Shown here piece by piece: positions 20,425 through 30,567 of a DNA stretch of 64,000 bases. Position numbers and translations under genes: made by a program. The notes beneath the pieces were generated by a model. That model did no database searches. It worked only from the letters and a program-made list of their open reading frames with translations, and was not told the DNA's origin. Source of the DNA: Pyricularia pennisetigena (Eukaryota > Ascomycota > Sordariomycetes > Magnaporthales > Pyriculariaceae); contig NC_043740.1 of the NCBI RefSeq assembly GCF_004337985.1, positions 3,719,030 through 3,783,029 on the forward strand, read 5' to 3'. The first letter of the stretch is position 1, and the number at the start of each line of letters is the position of its first letter.

Positions 20425-23092
20425 ATGTCAGCCCTTTCCAATGGCCACGCCACAGCATCCAGCTCCTCGGGCAAGCTGCCGCCGGCAACGGCTAGTGACG
20501 ATGCAGCAGCGGCAGCAGCAACAGATTCTGGCCTAAGTCCCAAGAAAGAATTGAGCAGCACCAAAACCAACGCCGGCGCCATGATGGCAGAAATGCTCCG
20601 ACCCATCCAGGAAGCAAGCAGCGTCGCCGACATACGCACGGCGCTCGAATGCCTCCATGCCCGCGAGCAGGCCCTCACCAGCCGCCTCGACGGCCTTGTC
20701 TCCTCCCACTCGGACCTCAGCCGCGACCTGCTCCGGCTCGACAATCTGCGCGCGACCCTAGGGGCGCAGGTGATTGCCTCACGTACAATATCCAACACGA
20801 TGCTCTCCGGGGCCGCCGACACGGCCGAGCGCCTGTCGAGCCGCGTGCGCACGCTCGACCTCGAGAAGGATCGGGTTCAAGCCACTCTCAACGTCGTCGA
20901 GCAGGTCGCCGAGCTCAAGGCCTGCGTGGCCGGCGTCGTCGGCAGCATGGGCGCCCCGCAGGACTGGGAGGCCGCCGCCGGCTACCTGGCCCGAGCCGCG
21001 GCGGTGCCCGACGAGATCCTGCACTGCGGGTTCGCGCGTGCCGTCGTGCCCACCGTCGAGACGCCCGACAGCCCTGCGGTGACCCTCGAGGCGGCAAGGG
21101 AAAGTCTGTGCAGTCTCTTCCTGCGCGAGTTTGACAAGGCCGCGTCCGAGGGTGACGAGGCCAAGGTCACGCGCTTTTTCAAGCTCTTCCCGCTCATCGG
21201 CAGGGGAGACGTCGGGCTCGACATCTACGGCCGCTTCGTGTGTCAGGGCGTGGCTGGCATGGCGAGGCAGACCCTTCGCGACGGACCGGGGGTCACGGCC
21301 GCCGGCGGGCAGCAGCAGAATACGTTTTTCTTCGCGGGGGCGCTCACAAAGCTTTTCGAGCATGTCGCGCGCATCATCGAGGGCCACGGAGGTTTGGTGG
21401 AGAGGCACTACGGCGCCGGCAAGATGGTCAGGGTCATCGAGCGGCTGCAGGTCGAGGTCGATGTCCAGGGAGGTATCGTTCTCGACTCATGGAGCGACGA
21501 CCGGACGGTGGACAGGAGACTCAAGGACGTCAAGAGCTATCCCTTCTCATTTCTGGTGCAGAGCTTCCTGCCACAACAGAGGAGCGGCTTCGGGGGGACA
21601 CCCCGTGTCAACTCGCCCTCCGGCGGCGTGGGGACCAATGATCCCCGCCAGAGCGAGGATGAGGGCGTCAACATGAAGGAAGTGGATGGGCTACTTGCTG
21701 AGATTGCCGTCATGCTAGGAAAGTGGTCGTTTTATGTGCGCTTCCTTGCCGTGAAGTGCAGAGTAAGTACCCAGATGTCTCTCCTGTTCCTTGTTACGAT
21801 GTTGAATATTCGTCTCTTGCTATGCTATTCCTTGTGCTAACCTCAGACTTTCACAGGACGACTCGGCTCCTGAAGACGCCCCTTTGCTCACTCCTCCTGT
21901 CATCCGAAACTCCAACCTCTACCGCAAAGTCAACGGCAAACTCATCATACCTTATAACGTCATGTCGACTTTTTACTTCAGGAGATCTGTCGAGAAAGCA
22001 TTCCAGCTCGACGAGTCTCCAACTGGACTGTCCCTTACTATGGGCAAGCCGATGGACGGCAATCCCCCCTATATCATCTCCGCTGTCGATGATGTCATGT
22101 ACATTGTCAGCTCAGTCCTCCAGCGGACCCTGTCCACCTCCCAGATCGAAGTCATCACCTCTGTTGTCCCTACTATCGGCAGGGTACTGGGCTCCGACTT
22201 TGTGGGCATGATCCAGCGCCGGATGCGGGACGAGACTTATCCCGTCCCAGCCGTCAAGGGCGGTTTCCCTCCCGAGGACAAGATCATCGCGTTTACGGTA
22301 CTCTGCAACAGCCTTGACATGGCCAAGGAGTACCTCTCTCGCATTATCAGTAGCCGCCTGGGACCCCCAGATGCCCCCGAGTCACTGAACGGTTCTGCCG
22401 CCGCGCCTCGGCCCACAGCCGGCGGACTTAAGGACCTCTTCCCTCTCGAACGTGACGCCTCTGTCATCACACGTGAACTACAATCCCTCGAGGCCGCCTT
22501 TTCCTCCAAGGCGGGTGACCTCCTCAAAGAAGGCATCGAAGTACTGTTTGGGCAGGTGGTCAGGCCGCGGCTCCGTGTGGCGCTCTCCGAAACTTTCCGC
22601 GACGCCGACTACAGCCTCACGGAGGAGGACCTCGCCGAGGCGGCGGCGCGCAACGACGAGGACGAGGCAGACCTGGTGGAGCGGCTCGAGGCCGTCGGGC
22701 GCGTCTTTGAGCACCGATGGGACGCGCTCATGCAGCCGCTCGCCCGCCTTCAGACCCCACGCACCTACGCATCGCTGCTCGAGCTCGCGGCTCGCCACCT
22801 GGCAAAGGTCCTCGAGAGGCGCGCCTGGGCCGCCGCCGGCAAGGTGAGCAGCTACGGCATCGTGCGCATGGAGCGCGACTTCTCGGCCATGATCAGCGCC
22901 GTCGCCAGGGGCAACTATGCCCTACGCGAAGAGTTTGCCCGCGTTACGCAGGTCCTCATGGTCGCCAATATGGAGGACGACGAGTGGGACGAGCTGGTAG
23001 CGGAGGAGAGTGCCGGAGAAGGAGGCGGGATGCAGTGGGTATTGAGCGAGGAGGAGAGGCGCAAGGCGAGAGCCATTGTCGGCTCGCTGTGA
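20425..23092 (+). CDS. COG4: Conserved oligomeric Golgi complex subunit 4
   Basis: This is a lobe-A subunit of the COG tether, which acts in retrograde intra-Golgi transport and binds SNAREs and Sly1. Exons 20425-21762 and 21857-23092 (donor GTAAGT, acceptor CAG) give 857 aa. The start is ATG 20425; there is no earlier in-frame ATG. Conserved blocks include SSRVRTLDLEKDRVQATLNVV (near 137), RFFKLFPLIG, the COG4 centre KLFEHVARIIEGH and HYGAGKMVRVIERLQVE, and VDDVMYIVSSVLQRTLSTS in exon 2. The C terminus ends WVLSEEERRKARAIVGSL, matching the COG4 C-terminal helix. The N-terminal 60 residues are Ala/Ser-rich and unconserved. It sits next to PMR1, another Golgi gene, in the same orientation. Confidence 0.94.
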
Positions 23093-23786
23093 TGGGTCGA
23101 GTCACACTAGTCCAATTTAAAAAAAGAAAAAGAAAAAAAAAGAGAGAGACATATTAGCAAAAGATCACTTCGAGTGCGGGTTATCTAGAGACACATCGCC
23201 AACAAGTTGATCATGGGATGTTACCAGTGTAGCATATCGAAATGAAAGTTACGATCACACATTGAGCATGGCTTTCGCGTTGTGAATCGGTTCATAAGTA
23301 GGCGTCTCATCAATATCTCATCCCACGGCTCGTGACGTCTGGTGATTGTCAAGATCCCCAAAGTCTTGGCATGCCAAGGCTGCCACAGTATTAGGGTAGT
23401 GCTCTCCAGTTCGTGCTCAAATTTTCAACCGATAATGCTTTGCAAATGCTCACTCGTAGCTCATCAATCATGGCGCTTCCCCAGCTCACCACAGATACAT
23501 GTTGTGCCGATGTACTCTCGCAGACACTATCGATGGTCGTACCATGCATGCAGTGGCAGGAAACCCCCGCCGACCTTGAGAAATACATGGGGAAAATTTT
23601 CCATCGGACTGCCTTATTCGGTCATCTTAATTAGAGGCAGTCAAACGAGCGAGGGCTGCAATCCGACGCTAAATAAGCCGGCGTAACTAACTCGCATCAT
23701 AATCGCCGATATTGTCGGCACCCAGCGCATTTGCACAACATGGTGATCTTGGCAGATATGCTGGTTGTGTAAACAGAGATGGTGTG
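23093..23786. other. Convergent 3' intergenic region (COG4 / MOCS2A)
   Basis: No gene is recognised. An A/G-rich stretch follows the COG4 stop (23117-23150). ORFs at 23342-23686 lack conserved features. Confidence 0.5.
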
Positions 23787-24089
23787 CTAGCCGGAACTGA
23801 CCGGTGGAATGATGGCGACTTCGTCACCTTCCGATATGATCAATTGGTTACCGTCGTCACCCGAATCTTGGTCTGACGGCATGTCTACGTAGTTCAGATT
23901 GACGGTGACGAGGCAAGAATCGAGAATTTTGGCCTTGATCCCACTGTAGCGCTCTTCAAGGACGGAGAAGAGCCTGCTAAGAGGCAGCGGCGCTGGCAAC
24001 GACTCGGAACCTTTGGAGGTAAAAGAGTTCGCACTGGCAAAGTACAGAATATTAAAGTGCCCAGGTGGCGGCCTAGGGAGGGAAGCCAT
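23787..24089 (-). CDS. MOCS2A: Molybdopterin synthase sulfur-carrier (small) subunit, MoaD-like
   Basis: This ubiquitin-like sulfur carrier donates sulfur from its C-terminal thiocarboxylate to precursor Z, together with MOCS2B, to make molybdopterin. The cofactor is needed by nitrate reductase and sulfite oxidase. One exon encodes 100 aa from ATG 24089. The fold is recognisable from FNILYFASANSFT (first strand), a central CLVTVNLNYVD strand, and the end GDEVAIIPPVSSG. The last residue is Gly, as required. The penultimate residue is Ser where the family usually has Gly-Gly. The domain lacks the NEDD8 signatures, and the PPV motif favours MoaD over Urm1. Confidence 0.9.
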   Translation of the reverse strand: MASLPRPPPGHFNILYFASANSFTSKGSESLPAPLPLSRLFSVLEERYSGIKAKILDSCLVTVNLNYVDMPSDQDSGDDGNQLIISEGDEVAIIPPVSSG

Positions 24090-24937
24090 GATCGATAGCA
24101 AAATATTATTGAGTATATTTATATCTGAATTTTGATCTTCTTGTCAGTCTTGAGATCTAAAAGAGGCTTGAAATATATAAACAAGTGATAGGTGATTGAT
24201 AGTCAGAGATCTCGGTGAAGAAATTGTTACATCAAACATGTTCAGGTAATACATGCTATTTTGATCATCATCCAATCGAATGCTGTGAGAAAGTAAAAAA
24301 GTGAATCACATACCTTTTGAAGAAAATAGTATTACTGGACAGGCCAACACAAGTTATTGTGGTGTGTGGTGAGAATTGAATGAGAAGAAAGAGTTCAAGA
24401 ACAAGCGTGCAGTGAAAAATCTCGAGGTCCCATTGAAGTAGGGCCCGCTCAGCACGGTTGTACGGGGCGCTGGCGGAGAAGTCACGTGAAACACCCTCTC
24501 GTCCCCGGTTAGCGTCGCGCCTCTCGGCTTCGCGATGGCAGTATTCGTAGCATTTCGAGATCGGATCCTATTTGCTGCAGCTGTTGCTTGTCAATATCTC
24601 TCTGTAAATTCCCAACTTGACCGGCAATTGAGCTGCCTTGTCACTCGTTCTAAGTCAATCTCTTGGAAAATCGTATGTGCATTGGTGACAGGAGAAGCAG
24701 CACCGGCTTAACGAAAATAATGCCCATTTGGTAGTCGCGTAAAACACATGGTTGAGTATTGTCGTGAGAAGCCTATTCTGGATACCAGAATCCCAAACCA
24801 ACGCCACTCTCTAAAACGTTAGAAAGACTAGCAATGCCGTTGCCGTTCCCTCGACCCAGTCCCTGCCGCCGAGGGTATGTCCCGTGTCATTCCGTACAGC
24901 CTCTTTCTTGAACCCAAACTTTTCATGATGTTTCTCT
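24090..24937. promoter_or_regulatory. MOCS2A promoter and eS28 3' flank
   Basis: 848 bp without a recognised gene. Both flanking genes are on the minus strand, so this holds the eS28 3' end followed by the MOCS2A promoter. Confidence 0.5.
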
Positions 24938-25358
24938 TTATCTCAGCCTCCTGGCCTCACGCTCAGACTCGAGGAGCACCAGAATGTCGTCGATGCGAAC
25001 TGTGTATTCATGGTTAGCGAGTGGATCTTGGCATATGCGAGGTGGGCGATAACTGCGCAGCGAAGATCGGTTCGGCTGGAGAATTTGGGCGGTGATTATG
25101 GGAGTTCGAGGAGTCGTTCGTTACCTGGGCCCTTGACGTTGCGGATAATGCTTCGGCTCTGGTCGTCCATGAACTCGACACGGACCTGGGTCACACCACC
25201 ACGAGAACCTGATTGTTATTCCATCCGTCAGCTCATTATTCCTCCATGGCCTCCATTAACACCAATAATGCCGACTTTGAGGGAGTTCGAGGCGTACCGG
25301 TACGGCCGAGGACTCGGGTGACCTTGACGAGCTTGACAGGCTGCTTGCTGGCGTCCAT
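24938..25358 (-). CDS. RPS28: 40S ribosomal protein S28 (eS28)
   Basis: This small-subunit ribosomal protein lies near the mRNA exit channel. Three short exons (25358-25298, 25208-25125, 24999-24938) join in frame to exactly 68 aa, the usual fungal length. The product starts [21 protein letters not shown], continues [18 protein letters not shown] then [11 protein letters not shown], and ends [17 protein letters not shown]. Junctions are GTACGC/CAG and GTAACG/CAG. No reading frame longer than ~60 codons marks this gene, so it is easily missed. Head-to-head with dynactin p50, with 547 bp between the starts. Confidence 0.97.
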
Positions 25359-25905
25359 CTTGACAATCTGCTTCGTTCTTGAATGTCAGTGCTACATCCG
25401 TGCCCAGAACTCGGTTTTCATGTCCAAAGAAAGCCGTACATCAACTTGCACTTTTGCAGAGGCGTGCGGTGTATGTTTCTCGGAATGTCGGCGTGGCGCA
25501 AAAGGAGATGTCGTCTTTTGAGAGGCGGGGATGATCTCGAAGAGGCGGCCTTTGAGAAGTTTTGGACGATAATTCTGCAAATGTGTGGGCGAAATTATCA
25601 GAGCTTGTGATTGGGTAGTTGATGGTGGGGTTCGACCGCAAGTGGGCCCTCAAGCCATGCTACCCTGGAAGAACCTACCTCAGCCGCTCAAGAGTCAAGT
25701 AGGCTTTGGGGGTTAGGGGTTGTCGCGTTACTGGGTTTGTCTTTGTTTGCAACGATGGACAAGGATAGTACACTGTCCCCTCCAGCTGTACTTGCGTGTG
25801 CTAGCAATACATGAACATCTCGAGAACTCAGATGTTTTTATTGCTTTCCCTCATCTGCGTCTGATACAGCACCACTGCTCACAGAACTCTGTCTGTGATC
25901 TCACA
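25359..25905. promoter_or_regulatory. Divergent promoter region RPS28 / dynactin p50
   Basis: 547 bp between opposed starts. The in-frame open stretch upstream of the dynactin ATG (from 25720) begins at a non-ATG codon and is not conserved, so I treat it as leader. Confidence 0.6.
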
Positions 25906-27249
25906 ATGGAGTTGAACCGGAAGTATTCAGCGCTTCCCGACCTGGACACCGCCCCAGACATCTACGAGACACCCGAGTTGACAGACGGTCAAACTAATAC
26001 GGTAAAATCGACCTCGGACGATGAGGTAGACGACCAGGAACCACAGGCCGGTGTTGTAAAGCAGCGGCTACGACCAGGACAAGCGCGTGCGAGATTCACG
26101 CCCAGCAACGTTGACGCCAGAGATGTGGACTTCTCAGACAGAGTTACCAGCAAGAGGAAATCATACAAGGTCACAAACCGTCGCCACAAGATTCTAGAGG
26201 ATGGCACAGAGGAGCTAGGGGATCTTAGCGATGATGATGAGGCAGAGACGTTAGAGCGAAAAGTCAAACGATTACAGCGTGAGGTTGAAGAGGCCAGGGC
26301 CGAGTATGCCAAGCGAGGAGCGGCGGCTGGAAACGGCTCTGCTGCAGATGGTACAACACCAGAAGGAGAAATCGATTCACTGAGTCGCATACTCGACAGC
26401 ATTATACTACCTGAGAGGTCACTGCCCACCAGCACTGCAGCTGCCACTGGGCCTGCGGGAACTCACCCCGATTCGGTCAGCGCCGAAACAGTAGCCAGTG
26501 GTGAGGGGGCTACGTACACAGTCACCTATGCTCCTACATACCAACAAAGTCATGCTCTAGCAAAAGCCGCAGATTTCGACAAGCGTCTGTTGCTCCTAGA
26601 ATCTTGCTTAGGCATTGGCTCCTCTGCCGCTCCCGAGCTAGACTCTGGCGGTCTATCTAGAGCCATACTGCCAACTCTAGAGACACTCACCAAGCAAATT
26701 GGAACTCTCTCGAGCGCTTCAACCGTCTCTCTCGACGGACTGAGTAGACGAGTGCGAACGCTTATTCAGGATGCCAGCGAGCTTGAGAAGTCACGAAAGC
26801 TTGCCAAGGCGGCACAGGACGCATTGGAATCGACACAGCTGTCACCCGCCTTGAAGGAAATGGTAACGAATGGGGATGACGATGAACCCCGGAACGAATC
26901 GGAGCAAATCGCACAGCTGAACAGCATGTACTCGGAGCAGACCACCAAAATTAATGCCTTGTATGGCACGCTCTCAACCATCGAGAACCTTGCTCCGCTC
27001 CTACCTCCGCTGCTGGATCGGCTCAGGTCCCTGCGGACCATTCACGCAGACGCGGCTGCGGCTAGCGAGACATTGGACAACTTGGAGCAGAACCAAAGCG
27101 ACATGGCAGCTGAGATTCGATCCTGGAGAGAGGGCCTGGAGAAGGTGGAGGCTGCCATGAGGGACGGAGAGGCGTCGATGGAGAAGAACGCCAATGTGAT
27201 AGAGGAATGGGTCAAAGACCTTGAGAAAAGGGTCACGACGTTGTCATGA
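25906..27249 (+). CDS. DCTN2: Dynactin subunit 2 (p50, dynamitin)
   Basis: This dynactin shoulder subunit links the sidearm p150 to the Arp1 filament and so supports dynein-driven nuclear and vesicle movement in hyphae. It has a single exon of 447 aa from ATG 25906. The N-terminal motif NRKYSALPDLDTAPDIYETPEL (4-25) is the conserved Arp1-binding peptide of p50. An acidic segment and RARFTPSNVDARDVDFS follow, then several coiled coils (about 120-150, 210-300 and 320-445). The length and the coiled-coil order match fungal dynamitins. Confidence 0.94.
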   Translation: MELNRKYSALPDLDTAPDIYETPELTDGQTNTVKSTSDDEVDDQEPQAGVVKQRLRPGQARARFTPSNVDARDVDFSDRVTSKRKSYKVTNRRHKILEDGTEELGDLSDDDEAETLERKVKRLQREVEEARAEYAKRGAAAGNGSAADGTTPEGEIDSLSRILDSIILPERSLPTSTAAATGPAGTHPDSVSAETVASGEGATYTVTYAPTYQQSHALAKAADFDKRLLLLESCLGIGSSAAPELDSGGLSRAILPTLETLTKQIGTLSSASTVSLDGLSRRVRTLIQDASELEKSRKLAKAAQDALESTQLSPALKEMVTNGDDDEPRNESEQIAQLNSMYSEQTTKINALYGTLSTIENLAPLLPPLLDRLRSLRTIHADAAAASETLDNLEQNQSDMAAEIRSWREGLEKVEAAMRDGEASMEKNANVIEEWVKDLEKRVTTLS

Positions 27250-28179
27250 CTGTAATCTGGATGTCTGTCCCGAGTTCATTACTTGATACCCAGTCTAGTT
27301 AAGTTTTATCTTTCCACTTCCATGTATCTGGAAGTATAACGATTTCTTTTTGCATGTACCAGAAGCCGAGTATCGTGTTTTGCAATATTAAGCCAACTCG
27401 GCATGGTTTGGTTGTCGTAAGATAGAATTAGTTTTGCAAGCCAAACCACTCAACAAGCTTCTGTTCTATGCTCTTAAAATTTAATTTTTTTTTCCGAAAG
27501 ATCGACAACCACAGAAAGACTCCCTCATGAACCTGCGACGCACCTAATGCGATATGCCACGCTGAAAGGCAGGTGGGGCTGCTTGCTGACCGACCTAGGC
27601 GCGTTCTGAGACGCGTTGAATCCGCACTGTAGTATGACCGACCCAAATTGACCTCGCACGCCCCTCTACTCAATCACCCAGCAAAGGGAATGTTGAGGTG
27701 TCAATAATCAAACCCAACTCAAAAGTGCAATACTGTGTGAGCATGCGACGACATCCAAACCACCACTACTTTTACATATTACGCCACACCGTTCCTGCCA
27801 CTGGGCTACTGAGTCTCACTGCTCAACTCTCATCGGTTCTTGGCTGTTATCCTCCTCTATGTGACTGTCGTCAAGGTCGTGAAATCATTGCGTGACTATC
27901 TGCCTTTTACGCAAAGCCCAATTCTTCTCACAAATCATAAATCCAAAAGCGTTCAGGTGCTGGCACAAACCTCCATTGGTCGTTGACGACCCACTCAACC
28001 TCGGTTTCTATACCGAGTGACAAGACCAAAACTACGGCATAGACGACAACGGCCTAGGGGTATCGTTGAGGAGTAGGGTGGGATCCGGCTCTGCCTGTTG
28101 ACTGCATTGTCGCTCTCTGAACCTACGCACATTTTGCACTCCGCCCAATCCAGCTGTTATTGTCTATTGCCTTGAATCC
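27250..28179. promoter_or_regulatory. Dynactin p50 3' region and RTC4 promoter
   Basis: 930 bp with no recognised gene between two plus-strand genes. Confidence 0.5.
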
Positions 28180-29765
28180 ATGCCCCGGCACGTGGGCTTG
28201 TCCTACAAGGCACAGCCAAAGCCGCTTCTTAAGCAAGTCGGGGGTGTTTCGGTCGAGCCCAACATGAAGGCAAAGCTGGTGAACTCTGGGAAACGGAAAG
28301 GCCGCTCAGGTTCGGGCTCAGAGCCTGAGAGAGCATCAAGCTCAAGGCCCGAACCGGAATTCGATGATCCTCCTTTGTCTACTTCGGAGTCGGAGGATTC
28401 TGGCGATGAGTCCAACAGAAGGGCAGACATCAAGCCGACCACTTTTGTCTCAAAAAAAGACCTGCCACCTAGCAAAATGAACTCGAAGGCAGGGAATGGA
28501 GTAAGGGAAGCACCTCGGAGAGCATCGTCTCGCGTAGCCAAGTTTACAATGCCGTCTACAATCGATTCGGATGATATTCAAGACAGTGATGAAGACACAA
28601 GAGCCAGCAAACGGTCAAAGACAAGTCAAGATACGGACACCACACCATTTGGATCTCAACACAGCTTTGGCTCCTCGCAAAGGACAGCAGACCAGAAAAA
28701 GTACGGCGGTAGCCAAAAGACGCTCAGTATGTTTAAACCTTGTTTGACACGGCACGCCTTGCACATAAACATCACTAATCGTTCCCCACAGACAAGTCAT
28801 ACAAACAGAACAAGAACCGAATGATGGAGACCAAAACCATACGTGTGCCAAAGAGAAGGGGTCGACCCAGGACCCCTGAGGTCCCTAGGGCCAGATTCTC
28901 AATGCCAAGTGTGGACGGCATTGAGTCGCCTTCCAAGTCAGGTGGCCAGTTTATTTCTGTTGGACCCGACAGTTCACCTGTCAGCAGCGTCAAGAATTAC
29001 AATGCTTCTGCTGTGCTGGACTCGTCGCCCATGAAGCCACGAAGTGCGTTCCAGCCTCTTCTGGGAGACGAAGATGTGCAGGTTCCCGTTTCGAGTGCAG
29101 CATTGTCGGACAGCAGTGAGCTTTCAGAGGCAGAGTCTATGCCAGATCCTAATGCGGATGTTTGTCCCATGTGTGATGCTCCTATCGACTCGGATCTAGC
29201 CAAAGACCTATCGAACAGATATATGAGCATAACAGAACAACAGAAGTTTTGTCGGCGCCACAAGGTTCGTGAGAGCACTGCACTTTGGAAGGAAAGGGGC
29301 TACCCAGATATAGACTGGGATGAACTGGAGAAAAGATTTGAGGAGCACACCGACCATCTCGGCCAGGTTCTCGAGGCAAAAACGAAATCACACTACCGCG
29401 ATGCGCTCTCGCGCAAGGTGAAATCGGGCAAAGGACGCACATTGCTCACTTCGCAAACAAGCCTTACACCGGGCTACTACGGCTTCAGGGGTCTAAGGTT
29501 AATGACCGAGTACCTGGTCAAGCGGTTCTCCAGGCAGCTCAGGGAGCGAGCCATCCAGGATAGGCTGGTGGCTGCCAGGGGCCATACTACATTTGTCCAG
29601 TCTGTCTTGGTACCGGAGCTTGCTGTTCAGCTGATGATGGAGGACCTCGACATCGAAGCCGAAGCTGCGAGGGATGTTCTCCAGGAGAGTGCGAAGCTCG
29701 GTGAACTGCTCCATGAGGAGGACAAGGACGTTATACACGATCTTGGGGATGACATGGAGGTTTAG
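28180..29765 (+). CDS. RTC4: RTC4-like protein (restriction of telomere capping 4)
   Basis: This fungal nuclear protein is named from a yeast screen on telomere capping; its biochemical role is unknown. Exons 28180-28726 and 28792-29765 (A/GTATGT ... CACAG) give 506 aa. Residues 1-300 are Ser/Lys-rich and disordered with basic, NLS-like stretches, including KRRGRPRTPEVPRARFSMPS near 198. The RTC4-like domain (~308-495) begins CPMCDAPIDSDL, contains QQKFCRRHK, WKERGYPDIDW and SLTPGYYGFRGLRLM, and ends in an acidic helical segment with ILxDLG-like features. The CPMC and C-x2-RH residues could bind a metal, which is inference. The disordered N terminus suggests phospho-regulation but shows no clear motif. 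Confidence 0.88.
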
Positions 29766-30532
29766 GCGAATACATGCGGTATTTTTCACCGAGGTTTAAT
29801 AACCCCGCATGATTTCACCTAGGTGCATGACTTGTTTAGCTTGAAGAGAAGATCCCGTGCCTAATTGTTAGCGTAGGCTTCGAATGTGGCATTCACTTCT
29901 GTACGAGGCAGTCTGACGCTCTATTACTAGGATGGCACATTTTACTTCAAGATTTTGTGTATATACAGACTCGCAAGGTTTCCTTTGACATGTGCTTTCT
30001 CGTCCATTCGAAGTGTAATCCCGGCTGGACTTTAGACGACACTACTATTCTGAATCGGGGAAGCTTTCTCTATTCCAGAGCAAGAATAACATGGGATAAG
30101 GAAGTAAAAAGATCGCAAGTGTGGTCAGGAAACAAGAAGGGTCTATCAGCTCCAACACTACATGAAGCAAAACAGCCCTCACCCGCTCTGAAGCCTAGGC
30201 AGAAACTTTGTTTCAGCGTGGTGCAGTCTACGCAACAGCCAAGAGACCTTTGGCTAGCCCTCCGAGGTCGGTGGTTGAGCGTCTGGTCCCCGAGCCTTGA
30301 TCCGGAAATCATGAAGCTACAGTTGACCGGCTGAAAATTGAAATACTCACGCTTTTTTTTTTTTTTTTTTTTGGCTGAAATGAAGATACTTTCTGAGACC
30401 GCGGGGTTAGGAGTACTCCCTCCTCTTCGTATATATGTATTACTTTGTGACCCCTTCCCAGTTCCACGTGGTTGACATATCTCCCCGACACGTAACAGCA
30501 GTGACTTTTGAGTTTTCCTGATTCGTAAAATT

Positions 30533-30567
30533 AAAAAAAANAAAAAAAAAAAAAAAAAAAAAAAAAA
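30533..30567. repeat. Poly(A) homopolymer with one ambiguous base
   Basis: An A run of 35 positions with N at 30541, the only ambiguous base I noticed. It marks an uncertain base call or homopolymer length in the assembly. Confidence 0.95.

Noticed and set aside
25720..25905. N-terminal extension of the dynactin p50 frame
   Set aside because: It starts at a non-ATG codon and lacks conservation; the conserved NRKYSALPDLD motif begins right after ATG 25906.
29957..30334. 125-codon plus-strand ORF after RTC4
   Set aside because: A longer minus-strand frame covers the same bases and runs into poly(A); neither has a conserved pattern.
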